DNA from: an uncultured Mycolicibacterium sp.
Lineage (GTDB): Bacteria; Actinomycetota; Actinomycetes; Mycobacteriales; Mycobacteriaceae
Reading direction: 5' to 3'
Assembly (NCBI RefSeq): GCF_937941905.1
Contig: NZ_CALDGS010000112.1
Span: 1-32,956 of the forward strand
Length of the DNA stretch: 32,956 nt
The notes below the pieces were generated by a model, which had not been told where the DNA came from, did not search any database, and saw only the letters and a program-made list of their open reading frames with translations. Within the stretch, counting starts at the first letter, position 1, and each line of letters begins with the position of its first letter. Shown piece by piece: positions 14,514 through 21,785 of the stretch. Position numbers and translations under genes: made by a program.

Positions 14514-14771
14514 GTGCTCGCCGCCGTCGGCGGGCTGGTGCTCGGCCACATCGCCTGGCTGGTGGCGATCAGCCTGGCGACCGACTCCGGGGCGGTCAAC
14601 ACCTGGGTGTTGGTCGTCGCCGCGGTCAGCCTGGCCGCCGGCGGGGTGGCCGGCTGGCGCGGTTGGCGGCTGTATCGGCGCCGCGCGCTGGTGCGGGCGG
14701 CGCTGATCTGGGCGCTGCCGGTCTCGCCGGTGCTGTTCTCGCTGGCCGTGCTCGGGGTGACCTACCTGTAG
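14514..14771 (+). CDS. Small membrane protein (Rv0463 position)
   Basis: The 85-residue protein has three hydrophobic segments: the N-terminal IVLAAVGGLVLGHIAWLVAISLA, the VLVVAAVSLAAGGVAG stretch, and the C-terminal LIWALPVSPVLFSLAVLGV. An Arg-rich loop (RGWRLYRRRALVRA) between the last two should face the cytoplasm. It corresponds to Rv0463. GTG 14514 is the first usual start in frame, 8 nt behind lpdC, so the two are likely cotranscribed. Function unknown. Confidence 0.7.
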   Translation: MLAAVGGLVLGHIAWLVAISLATDSGAVNTWVLVVAAVSLAAGGVAGWRGWRLYRRRALVRAALIWALPVSPVLFSLAVLGVTYL

Positions 14772-14778
14772 CCGCCGC

Positions 14779-15327
14779 TCAGTCCGGGAAGTCCAGCGGC
14801 ACCCGCAGCGTGTTGATGGTCGCCGCCAGCGAGTCGTACTGGCCGGCCAGCATGCAGAACTCGATGAGCTGGGCGCGGCTGTAGCGCGCCCGCAGCGCCG
14901 CGAAGGCGGCCGGGGAGATCTGCCGGTCCAGCACGAACTCGTCGACCGCGCGCAGCAGCACCCGCTGCCGCTCGGACAGTCCCTCGGCGTCCGGCCCGGC
15001 GAAGATCGCCGCCTGCAGTTCGGCGTCGAGCCCGCGGCTGCGGGCCAGCCGGCGGTGCTGCTGCAGCTCGTACTCGCAGCCGCGCAGATGCCCCACCCGC
15101 AGGATGATCAGCTCGGCGTCCTGCCGGCTCAGCTTGCCCCGGTACAGCAGCAGCGCGGAGTAGGGCAGCCAGGCCAGAAACAGCAGCCGGTGCTGGCCGA
15201 GCACGTGAAACAGGCTGAACCGCGGGGCCCGGATCTTGCGCGCCCCCAGCCTGGCGATCAGCCAGTTCAGCGGGCCGAGTTCCCGGAACCCGCCGAGCGG
15301 GATGCGGGCGGGGGCGGTGTCGGTCAT
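14779..15327 (-). CDS. Carboxymuconolactone decarboxylase/AhpD-fold family protein (Rv0464c-like)
   Basis: The 182-residue all-helical protein of the CMD/AhpD-like family has the active-site region LRVGHLRGCEYELQQHRRLAR, matching the family pattern C-x-YE...H-x-x-x-A; a single Cys replaces the CXXC of true AhpD. Members are peroxidase-like or decarboxylases; many are uncharacterised. The ATG at 15327 follows GAGGAG. It lies 13 nt behind ramB on the same strand, so it is probably in the ramB transcript. It ends 7 nt from the stop of the Rv0463-like gene. Confidence 0.85.
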   Translation of the reverse strand: MTDTAPARIPLGGFRELGPLNWLIARLGARKIRAPRFSLFHVLGQHRLLFLAWLPYSALLLYRGKLSRQDAELIILRVGHLRGCEYELQQHRRLARSRGLDAELQAAIFAGPDAEGLSERQRVLLRAVDEFVLDRQISPAAFAALRARYSRAQLIEFCMLAGQYDSLAATINTLRVPLDFPD

Positions 15328-15340
15328 GGGGCTCCTCGGG

Positions 15341-16756
15341 TCAGTGCTGCTTCACCAGGTACGGCGACACCGTGCTGCGGTGCTCGTCGAGGTCGAGTTC
15401 GCGGCCCAGCGCCGGGAACGCGCGTTGCGGGCAGTTGTCCCGCTCGCACACCCGGCAGCCGGCACCGATCGGGGTGGCGTTGTCCCCGGACAGATCCAGG
15501 CCGTCGGAGTAGACCAGCCGGTGGGCGTGGCGCAGCTCGCAGCCCAGGCCGATGGCGAAGGTCTTGCCCGGCTGGCCGTAGCGCTGCGCGCGCCGCTCCA
15601 CGGTGCGCGCCACCCACAGGTAGTTCCGCCCGTCGGGCATCTGGGCGATCTGGGTCATGATCTTGCCGGGGTAGGCGAACGTCTCGTAGACGTTCCACAA
15701 CGGGCAGGTGCCGCCCGACGACGAGAAGTGGAATCCGGTGGCGGACTGGCGTTTCGACATGTTCCCGGCACGGTCCACCCGGACGAACGAGAACGGCACG
15801 CCCCGCATGTTGGGCCGCTGCAGCGTCGAAAGCCGGTGGCAGATCGTCTCGTAGCTCACCCGGTAGAAGGCCGACAGCCGTTCGATGTCGTAGCGGAAGT
15901 TCTCGGCGTTGTCGTGGAACTGCCGGTAGGGCAGCACCGTTGCGGCCGCGAAGTAGTTGGCCAACCCGAGCCGGGCCAGCCTGCGGGACTCCTCGCTGGT
16001 GAATCGTCCTTCGTCGACCAGCTTTTCGATGAGATCCCCGAACTCCAGGTAGGCCAGCTCGGCGGCCATCTTGAACATCTGCTGACCGCTCGACAGGTGG
16101 GCGCTGATCTCCAGGGTCTTGGTGTCCGGGTTGTAGCGGTGCAGCACCGTTTCGCCCAGGTCGATGCGTTTGACGATGCGCACCCCGTGCACGTTGCGCA
16201 GCCGGTCGGCGATCTCCTCGGCCAGCTCACCCCGGTGCATCCGCATCTTGGCGGTGAGATCCTCTGCGGCCGTGTCGAGTTCGTGCAAATAGTTCTGCCG
16301 CTCGTAGAAGAAGTCGCGCACCTCCTCGTGCGGCATGGTGATCGAGCCGGAGCCCGAGCCGTCGGAGAAGCGGTCCTCGGTGGCGGTGGCCAGCTGGGTC
16401 TTGGTCAGCCGGTAGCGCCGGTACAGGTTCACCATGGCGCGCGCGATGGCCGGGTGCGCACCGACGAACTCGGCGATCTCGGACATGTCCACGTCGATGT
16501 CGAGGTCGCGGTCGAGGGTGACCTCGCGCAGCTCGGCGACGAGCCGGGTGTCGTCCTGGGAGGCGAAGAAGGTGGCGTCGACGCCGAACACCTCGGTGAT
16601 GCGCAGCAGCACCGCCACCGTCAACGGCCGCACGTCGTGCTCGATCTGGTTCAGATAGCTCGGGGAGATGCCCAGCATCTGCGCGAGGGCGGCCTGGCTG
16701 TAGCCGCGCTCGGTCCGCAGCTGTCGCACCCGGGCACCCACGAACGTCTTGGCCAC
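15341..16756 (-). CDS. ramB: RamB, regulator of acetate and glyoxylate metabolism
   Basis: The 471-residue regulator is nearly identical in plan to M. tuberculosis RamB (Rv0465c), which controls its own gene and icl1. Residues 8-62 form an XRE-type helix-turn-helix (YSQAALAQMLGISPSYLNQIE). The middle (about 150-290) is a degenerate IrrE/M78-like domain in which FKMAAELAYLEF replaces an HExxH, so peptidase activity is unlikely. The C-terminal short-chain fatty acyl-regulator domain ends with a Cys cluster, GCRVCERDNCPQRAFP. The start is GTG 16756, with TAGGCT 7 nt upstream; a longer open frame exists upstream but lacks the family N-terminus. A palindrome TTGCGAACGCAA over the promoter is a likely autoregulatory site. 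The acyl-ACP thioesterase gene diverges from it. Confidence 0.95.
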   Translation of the reverse strand: MAKTFVGARVRQLRTERGYSQAALAQMLGISPSYLNQIEHDVRPLTVAVLLRITEVFGVDATFFASQDDTRLVAELREVTLDRDLDIDVDMSEIAEFVGAHPAIARAMVNLYRRYRLTKTQLATATEDRFSDGSGSGSITMPHEEVRDFFYERQNYLHELDTAAEDLTAKMRMHRGELAEEIADRLRNVHGVRIVKRIDLGETVLHRYNPDTKTLEISAHLSSGQQMFKMAAELAYLEFGDLIEKLVDEGRFTSEESRRLARLGLANYFAAATVLPYRQFHDNAENFRYDIERLSAFYRVSYETICHRLSTLQRPNMRGVPFSFVRVDRAGNMSKRQSATGFHFSSSGGTCPLWNVYETFAYPGKIMTQIAQMPDGRNYLWVARTVERRAQRYGQPGKTFAIGLGCELRHAHRLVYSDGLDLSGDNATPIGAGCRVCERDNCPQRAFPALGRELDLDEHRSTVSPYLVKQH

Positions 16757-16763
16757 GGCACGC

Positions 16764-16769
16764 AGCCTA
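16764..16769 (-). promoter_or_regulatory. -10 box of ramB
   Basis: TAGGCT on the minus strand lies 7 nt before the GTG at 16756, a leaderless arrangement. Confidence 0.45.
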
Positions 16770-16775
16770 ACAAGG

Positions 16776-16787
16776 TTGCGAACGCAA
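16776..16787. promoter_or_regulatory. Candidate RamB autoregulatory operator
   Basis: TTGCGAACGCAA is a TTGCG-aa-CGCAA palindrome just upstream of the ramB -10. RamB sites contain a TTTGCAAA-like core, so this is a plausible, variant operator that would block RNA polymerase at ramB. Confidence 0.45.
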
Positions 16788-16814
16788 TCTTCGCAGCTTC
16801 GGCCGGCGGACCTT

Positions 16815-16845
16815 TGGCACGATGGAGGCCGGACTGGCATGATCG
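16815..16845. repeat. Direct repeat TGGCAYGATSG, 20 bp apart
   Basis: TGGCACGATGG (16815-16825) and TGGCATGATCG (16835-16845) begin exactly 20 bp apart, about two helical turns, upstream of the Rv0466-like gene. This could be a tandem regulator site or two alternative -10 regions. Confidence 0.3.
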
Positions 16846-16870
16846 CGCCAGACGAAGGGAAGTTTTTTCG

Positions 16871-17710
16871 ATGGCGGCCAACACGGGGGCGGACAACACC
16901 GGCACGGCGAAGCGGGCGGGGCTGGCGAAGGCGATGATGCCGGTACCCGACCCGCACCCGGACGTCTTCGACGTGCAGTGGCCGCTGCGGGTGGCCGACA
17001 TCGACCGCACCGGCCGGCTGCGTTTCGACGCCGCCTGCCGGCACATCCAGGACATCGGGCAGGACCAGCTGCGCGAGATGGGGCACGAGGCCACCCATCC
17101 GCTGTGGATTGTCCGCCGCACCATGATCGACCTGATCCGGCCGATCGAGTTCCAGGACATGCTGCGGCTGCGGCGCTGGTGCTCGGGCACCTCCACCCGG
17201 TGGTGCGAGATGCGGGTGCGCATCGACGGCCGCAAGGGCGGGCTGATGGAGTCCGAGGGGTTCTGGATCAACATCAACCGCGAGACCCAGGGCCCGGCCC
17301 GCATCTCCGACGACTTCATCGAGGGGCTGCGCCGCACCACCGACGTCGACCGGCTGCGCTGGACCCCCTACCTCAAGCCCGGCCGGCGCGAGGACGCGCT
17401 GCGGGTGACCGAGTTCCCGGTCCGCGCCAGCGACATCGACCTGTTCGACCACATGAACAACTCGGTGTACTGGAGCGTGGTCGAGGACTACCTCTACGCC
17501 GAACCGGAGTTGCTGCGGGAGCCGCTGCGGGTGACGATCGAGCACGACGCGCCCGTCGCGCTGGGCGACAAGCTCGAGATCCTGGTGCACGTCTACCCGC
17601 CGGGCTCGACCGACAAGTTCGGTCCGGAACTCGTCGACCGCGCTGTTACAACGCTCACATATGTGGTCGGCGACGAGACCAAGGCCGTCGCATCCCTGTT
17701 CACGCTCTGA
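16871..17710 (+). CDS. Acyl-ACP thioesterase-like double-hotdog protein (Rv0466-like)
   Basis: The 279-residue protein belongs to the acyl-ACP thioesterase family (double hotdog). By family it should release fatty acids or act on short acyl thioesters in the cytosol, but mycobacterial members are not well characterised. The first hotdog spans about 38-165 (WPLRVADIDRTGRLRFDAACRHIQDIGQ, HPLWIVRRTMIDLIRPI) and the second 185-279. The active-site motif of the second is DIDLFDHMNNSVYW (N-x-H/NN type). ATG 16871 follows a GAAGGGAAG and an unusual run of six T. The N-terminal 25 residues are longer and less conserved than in M. tuberculosis. Placement between ramB and icl1 suggests a link to acyl/acetate metabolism. 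Confidence 0.88.
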   Translation: MAANTGADNTGTAKRAGLAKAMMPVPDPHPDVFDVQWPLRVADIDRTGRLRFDAACRHIQDIGQDQLREMGHEATHPLWIVRRTMIDLIRPIEFQDMLRLRRWCSGTSTRWCEMRVRIDGRKGGLMESEGFWININRETQGPARISDDFIEGLRRTTDVDRLRWTPYLKPGRREDALRVTEFPVRASDIDLFDHMNNSVYWSVVEDYLYAEPELLREPLRVTIEHDAPVALGDKLEILVHVYPPGSTDKFGPELVDRAVTTLTYVVGDETKAVASLFTL

Positions 17711-17773
17711 TTCCGGTCGCGGTCCCGCGATCCCCCTGCTGACCTGCGAATATGTGCTACTGGCCGGTAACTT

Positions 17774-17787
17774 CTGAACCGGTTCAG
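17774..17787. promoter_or_regulatory. 14-bp palindrome CTGAACCGGTTCAG upstream of icl1
   Basis: A perfect inverted repeat lies about 18 bp left of the candidate RamB operator and about 205 bp before the icl1 start. It differs from the RamB core and may bind a second dimeric regulator. Confidence 0.45.
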
Positions 17788-17803
17788 TGATGTGCAGCTT
17801 CGC

Positions 17804-17817
17804 AAACTTTGCAAGTT
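17804..17817. promoter_or_regulatory. Candidate RamB operator upstream of icl1
   Basis: AACTTTGCAAGTT (17805-17817) is a perfect AACTT-tgc-AAGTT inverted repeat containing the TTTGCAA core known for RamB sites. It is about 175 bp before the icl1 ATG. Confidence 0.65.
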
Positions 17818-17991
17818 AAGCCACGGCGTTGGCGAAAGTTGGCAGCGGAAAACAATTGGACCTGCGGTTATGCGCTGTGCCATCGTCGGGTTAGCACTTC
17901 AGCGAACCCGCTGGCGGCTTCGCAGACATCGCTGCGGCCGCGACGTTGCGGGCTCAGGTGATTTGCGCCCCGTTTGGAGGAGGAGGAATCG

Positions 17992-19278
17992 ATGTCGACG
18001 GTTGGCAAGCCGAGGACCGCCGAAGAGATCCAGCGCGACTGGGACACCAATCCGCGGTGGAAGAACATCACGCGTGACTACACCGCCGAGGATGTCGTCG
18101 CCCTGCAGGGCACCGTGGTCGAGGAGCACACCCTCGCCCGGCGTGGCGCCGAGATCCTGTGGAACCAGCTGCACGAGCTGGAGTTCATCAACGCCCTGGG
18201 CGCGCTGACCGGCAACCAGGCCGTCCAGCAGGTCCGCGCCGGCCTGAAGGCCATCTACCTGTCGGGCTGGCAGGTCGCCGGTGACGCCAACCTGGCGTTC
18301 CAGACCTACCCGGACCAGAGCCTGTACCCGGCCAACTCGGTGCCGCAGGTCGTCCGCCGCATCAACAACGCGCTGCTGCGCGCCGACGAGATCGCCAAGG
18401 TCGAGGGCGACACCTCGGTGGAGAACTGGCTGGTGCCGATCGTCGCCGACGCCGAGGCCGGCTTCGGGGGCGCGCTCAACGTCTACGAGCTGCAGAAGGC
18501 GATGATCGCCGCGGGTGCCGCCGCCACCCACTGGGAGGACCAGCTGGCCTCCGAGAAGAAGTGCGGCCACCTCGGCGGCAAGGTGCTGATCCCGACCCAG
18601 CAGCACATCCGCACCCTGACCGCGGCCCGCCTGGCCGCCGACGTCGCCGACGTCCCGACCGTGGTGATCGCCCGCACCGACGCCGAGGCGGCCACCCTGA
18701 TCACCTCCGACGTCGACGAGCGCGACAAGCCGTTCATCACCGGCGAGCGCACCAAGGAAGGCTTCTACCGGGTCAAGAACGGCATCGAGCCGTGCATCGC
18801 CCGCGCCAAGGCCTACGCGCCGTACGCCGACCTGATCTGGATGGAGACCGGCACCCCGGACCTGAACCTGGCCCGCCAGTTCGCCGAGGCGGTCAAGGCC
18901 GAGTACCCGGACCAGATGCTGGCCTACAACTGCTCGCCGTCGTTCAACTGGAAGAAGCACCTCGACGACGCCACCATCGCCCGCTTCCAGAAGGAGCTGG
19001 CCGCGATGGGCTTCAAGTTCCAGTTCATCACCCTGGCGGGCTTCCACGCCCTGAACTACTCGATGTTCGATCTGGCCTACGGCTACGCCCGCAACCAGAT
19101 GACCGCCTACGTCGAGCTGCAGGAGCGCGAGTTCGCCGCCGAGGAGCGCGGTTACACCGCCACCAAGCACCAGCGCGAGGTGGGTGCCGGCTACTTCGAC
19201 CGGATCGCCACCACCGTCGACCCGACCAGCTCGACCACCGCGCTGAAGGGCTCGACGGAGGAGGCCCAGTTCCACTGA
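17992..19278 (+). CDS. icl1: Isocitrate lyase
   Basis: The 428-residue enzyme has exactly the length of M. tuberculosis Icl1 (Rv0467). It cleaves isocitrate to glyoxylate and succinate in the glyoxylate shunt, and the mycobacterial enzyme also acts as methylisocitrate lyase. The catalytic signature KKCGHLGGK places the nucleophile Cys at 191, and Mg-binding acidic residues lie in VADAEAGFGG (151-160). SPSFNWKKHL is the conserved late active-site segment. The ATG follows an excellent GGAGGAGGA ribosome binding site. The 281-bp upstream region holds the RamB operator and a second palindrome. A strong intrinsic terminator follows. fadB2 comes next on the same strand. Confidence 0.98.
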   Translation: MSTVGKPRTAEEIQRDWDTNPRWKNITRDYTAEDVVALQGTVVEEHTLARRGAEILWNQLHELEFINALGALTGNQAVQQVRAGLKAIYLSGWQVAGDANLAFQTYPDQSLYPANSVPQVVRRINNALLRADEIAKVEGDTSVENWLVPIVADAEAGFGGALNVYELQKAMIAAGAAATHWEDQLASEKKCGHLGGKVLIPTQQHIRTLTAARLAADVADVPTVVIARTDAEAATLITSDVDERDKPFITGERTKEGFYRVKNGIEPCIARAKAYAPYADLIWMETGTPDLNLARQFAEAVKAEYPDQMLAYNCSPSFNWKKHLDDATIARFQKELAAMGFKFQFITLAGFHALNYSMFDLAYGYARNQMTAYVELQEREFAAEERGYTATKHQREVGAGYFDRIATTVDPTSSTTALKGSTEEAQFH

Positions 19279-19321
19279 TCGGGTAACCGGGGAGTGGAAC
19301 CGGGGTTCCGGAGTTGACAGC

Positions 19322-19356
19322 ACAGGCCCCGCCCGGCGATGTTGGGCGGGGCCTGT
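19322..19356 (+). terminator. Intrinsic terminator of icl1
   Basis: A 13-bp perfect stem (ACAGGCCCCGCCC with its reverse complement) encloses a 9-nt loop and ends in TTGCT. Confidence 0.88.
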
Positions 19357-19381
19357 TGCTGAAGAAAGGAAAGTATTCAGC

Positions 19382-20239
19382 GTGAGCGACATCCAACGAG
19401 TAGGCGTCATCGGCGCCGGGCAGATGGGCGCCGGGATCGCCGAGGTATCCGCCCGGGCCGGGGTGAACGTGCTGGTCTACGAGCCCACCGAGGAGCTCGC
19501 CAACGCCGGCCGGACCCGCATCGTCAAGTCCCTGGAGCGCGGTGTGAGCGCCGGCAAGATCACCGAGCCGGAGCGCGACGCGGCCCTGGCCAACCTCACC
19601 TTCACCACCAAGCTGGCCGACTTCGCCGACCGGCAGCTGGTGATCGAGGCGGTCGTCGAGGACGAGGACGTCAAGCGCAAGATCTTCGCCGAGCTCGACG
19701 AGCTCATCACCGACCCGGACGCGGTGCTCGCCTCGAACACCTCGTCCATCCCGATCATGAAGATCGCCGCGGCCACCAAGCACCCGAACCGGGTGCTGGG
19801 CCTGCACTTCTTCAACCCGGTGCCGGTGCTGCCGCTGGTCGAGTTGGTCAACACCCTGGTGACCGACGCGGCGGCGCTGGACCGGGTGGAGAAGTTCGCC
19901 GGCGAGGTGCTGGGCAAGAAGGTGGTGCGCTGCTCGGACCGCTCCGGCTTCGTGGTCAACGCGCTGCTGGTGCCCTACCTGCTGGCCGCGATCCGGATGG
20001 TCGAGGCCGGGGTCGCCACCGTCGAGGACATCGACACCGCGGTGGTGGCGGGGCTCTCGCACCCGATGGGCCCGCTGCGGCTGAGCGACCTGATCGGCCT
20101 GGACACCATGAAGCTCATCGCCGACTCGATGTACGACGAGTACCGCGATCCGAGCTACGCGCCGCCGCCGCTGCTGCTGCGCATGGTGGAGGCCGGTCAT
20201 CTGGGCAAGAAGTCCGGCCGGGGGTTCTACACCTACTGA
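19382..20239 (+). CDS. fadB2: 3-hydroxybutyryl-CoA dehydrogenase
   Basis: The 285-residue enzyme oxidises (S)-3-hydroxyacyl-CoA to acetoacyl-CoA with NAD(P), in short-chain fatty acid turnover. The N-terminal Rossmann motif is VGVIGAGQMGAGIAE; SNTSSIPI and HFFNPVPVLPLVELV (catalytic His and Glu) follow. The C-terminal helical domain runs from about 185 (SGFVVNALLVPYLLAA). It ends KKSGRGFYTY, typical of the family. The GTG start is preceded by AAAGGAAAG. It corresponds to Rv0468 and retains the icl1-fadB2 order. The downstream hairpin separates it from the convergent carbonic anhydrase gene. Confidence 0.95.
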   Translation: MSDIQRVGVIGAGQMGAGIAEVSARAGVNVLVYEPTEELANAGRTRIVKSLERGVSAGKITEPERDAALANLTFTTKLADFADRQLVIEAVVEDEDVKRKIFAELDELITDPDAVLASNTSSIPIMKIAAATKHPNRVLGLHFFNPVPVLPLVELVNTLVTDAAALDRVEKFAGEVLGKKVVRCSDRSGFVVNALLVPYLLAAIRMVEAGVATVEDIDTAVVAGLSHPMGPLRLSDLIGLDTMKLIADSMYDEYRDPSYAPPPLLLRMVEAGHLGKKSGRGFYTY

Positions 20240-20272
20240 TGCCCGCCCGCTGATCGGGGACGCACGCGAATC

Positions 20273-20311
20273 GGGCGCGCGCACCGGCCGTCACGGTCGG
20301 GGTGCGCGCCC
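20273..20311. terminator. Hairpin between convergent fadB2 and carbonic anhydrase genes
   Basis: GGGCGCGCGCACC (20273-20285) pairs with GGTGCGCGCCC (20301-20311) with a two-base bulge. It probably terminates transcripts from both sides. Confidence 0.6.
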
Positions 20312-20333
20312 GGTCGCGTTGCCGGGGGACCGG

Positions 20334-20825
20334 TCAGAGCGTGACCTCGTGCAGCCTGCCGGTGGCGACGTCGAACACGAAACCGCGCAGCGAGGTGTGC
20401 AGGGTGACGAACGGGCTGGCCTCGATGCGCCGCATCGACTGCCGCACGTCCTCCTCGAGGTCGGTGAACGACTCCGGCGCCCACTCCGGCTTGATGCCGG
20501 TCTCGTCCTGGATCTGGCGCTTGAACTCGTCGTCGGTGAAGGTGAGCATGCCGCAGTCGGTGTGGTGGATCAGGATGATCTCGCGGGTGCCCAGCAGCCG
20601 CTGGCTGATCGCCAGCGAGCGGATCTCGTCGTCGGTGACCACCCCGCCGGCGTTGCGGATGACGTGCGCCTCACCGTCCTTGAGCCCGAGGATGCGGTAG
20701 ACGTCGAGCCGGGCGTCCATGCACGCCACGATCGCCACGTGCTTGCTCGGCGGCAGCGGCAGCGGGCCCTTGAAGGTCTTGGCGTATTCCTCGTTGTTCT
20801 TCAGGTATTCGTCGGTGACCGACAC
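20334..20825 (-). CDS. canA: Beta-carbonic anhydrase, Rv1284-like
   Basis: The 163-residue beta-class carbonic anhydrase interconverts CO2 and bicarbonate in the cytosol. Zinc ligands are C35, H88 and C91, and the catalytic dyad D37-R39 lies in ACMDARLD. The protein has the same length as, and is highly similar to, M. tuberculosis Rv1284 (CanA). The GTG start is followed by SVTDEYLKNNEEYA, and upstream there is a GAAGGGA ribosome binding site and TAAGAT -10. In M. tuberculosis this enzyme is encoded elsewhere; here it stands downstream of fadB2, where umaA would be expected. Confidence 0.93.
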   Translation of the reverse strand: MSVTDEYLKNNEEYAKTFKGPLPLPPSKHVAIVACMDARLDVYRILGLKDGEAHVIRNAGGVVTDDEIRSLAISQRLLGTREIILIHHTDCGMLTFTDDEFKRQIQDETGIKPEWAPESFTDLEEDVRQSMRRIEASPFVTLHTSLRGFVFDVATGRLHEVTL

Positions 20826-20860
20826 TGTCCATCCCTTCGTCGCATGCCGTGTGTCGGCGG

Positions 20861-20866
20861 ATCTTA
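20861..20866 (-). promoter_or_regulatory. -10 box (TAAGAT) of the carbonic anhydrase gene
   Basis: TAAGAT on the minus strand, about 35 nt before the GTG, leaves room for the GAAGGGA ribosome binding site. Confidence 0.45.
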
Positions 20867-20915
20867 TCGCCGGGACGGGTGTCGAGAAGCCGGAAAAATC
20901 AATCTGAGCGCAACC

Positions 20916-21785
20916 CTATCGGTCCGACAGCAGCCGGCGCTTCTCCGCCGCCACATCGAAATGGGGTGCGGGCCAGCTCAACTCGAGTTGCTCCAGCGCC
21001 GAGATGAGCAGCTCGGTCACCGCCAGCCGGCTGTACCAGCGCCGGTCCGCCGGCACCACGTACCACGGCGCGTGCCCGGTCGAGGTGTGGTCCAGCGCGG
21101 CCTGATAGGCCTGCTGGTAGGCCGGCCAGTGCCGCCGCTCGTCGACATCGGCCGGGCTGTACTTCCAGTGCTTGGTCGGGTCCTCGAGCCGTTCGAGCAG
21201 CTGCTGCTTCTGCTTGTCCGGGGAGACCAGCAGCTTGACCTTGACCACCGTCGTGCCCGCGTCGGTGAGCCGCCGCTCGAAGGCGTTGATCTCCGCGTAG
21301 CGGCCGCGCCACACCGGCGGCGGCACCAGGTTGTGCACCCGGACCACCAGCACGTCCTCGTAGTGCGAGCGGTCGAACACCCCGATGTGGCCGGCCGGCG
21401 GCAGCGCCCGCTCGATGCGCCACAGGAAGTGCCGGGCCCGCTCCTCCTCGGTGGGCGGCCCGAATGCGGTGTAGCGCACCCCGATCGGGTTCACCGCGCC
21501 CACCACGTGTTTGACGATGCCGCCCTTGCCGGAGGTGTCCATGCCCTGCAGCACCAGCAGCACCGCCCGGCGGTCGCCGCCGGCCTTGGCGTTGGCGTAG
21601 AGCATCTCCTGCAACTCGGCGAGCCGGGCGTCGCGCGCGGCCTGCAGTTGCAGCGCGTCCTGCTTGTCCCCGGCGAACCCGGGGGTGGCCGTCGCGTCCA
21701 GGGCGGTGAGGTCCTGACCCGGGGTGAACCGCAGGCACTCCGGGGGTGCCTGGGTCCACAGCCGCGACGGTTCGGGGCCGGTCAC
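20916..21785 (-). CDS. Polyphosphate kinase 2 family phosphotransferase
   Basis: The 289-residue PPK2-family enzyme transfers phosphate between polyphosphate and nucleotides. Walker A is GMDTSGKGG (81-89), the Walker B/lid region FDRSHYEDVLVVRVH (137-151), and KVKLLVSPDKQKQQL and DPTKHWKYSPAD are characteristic. Wording around VKHVVGAVNPIGVR resembles class III-type PPK2, enzymes that can use AMP or ADP, and not the Rv3232c type. The GTG start overlaps the stop of the TetR gene by four bases (GTGA), so translation is coupled and the kinase is probably in the regulator's operon. This pairing is not in M. tuberculosis at this locus. Nucleotide specificity needs assay. Confidence 0.9.
   Translation of the reverse strand: MTGPEPSRLWTQAPPECLRFTPGQDLTALDATATPGFAGDKQDALQLQAARDARLAELQEMLYANAKAGGDRRAVLLVLQGMDTSGKGGIVKHVVGAVNPIGVRYTAFGPPTEEERARHFLWRIERALPPAGHIGVFDRSHYEDVLVVRVHNLVPPPVWRGRYAEINAFERRLTDAGTTVVKVKLLVSPDKQKQQLLERLEDPTKHWKYSPADVDERRHWPAYQQAYQAALDHTSTGHAPWYVVPADRRWYSRLAVTELLISALEQLELSWPAPHFDVAAEKRRLLSDR

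Noticed and set aside
15236..16870. Upstream extension of the Rv0466-like frame across ramB
   Set aside because: The extra residues are the antisense of ramB; the family N-terminus begins at ATG 16871 after a ribosome binding site.
16757..17590. Upstream extension of the ramB frame
   Set aside because: The added part is antisense to the thioesterase-like gene; RamB homology starts at GTG 16756.
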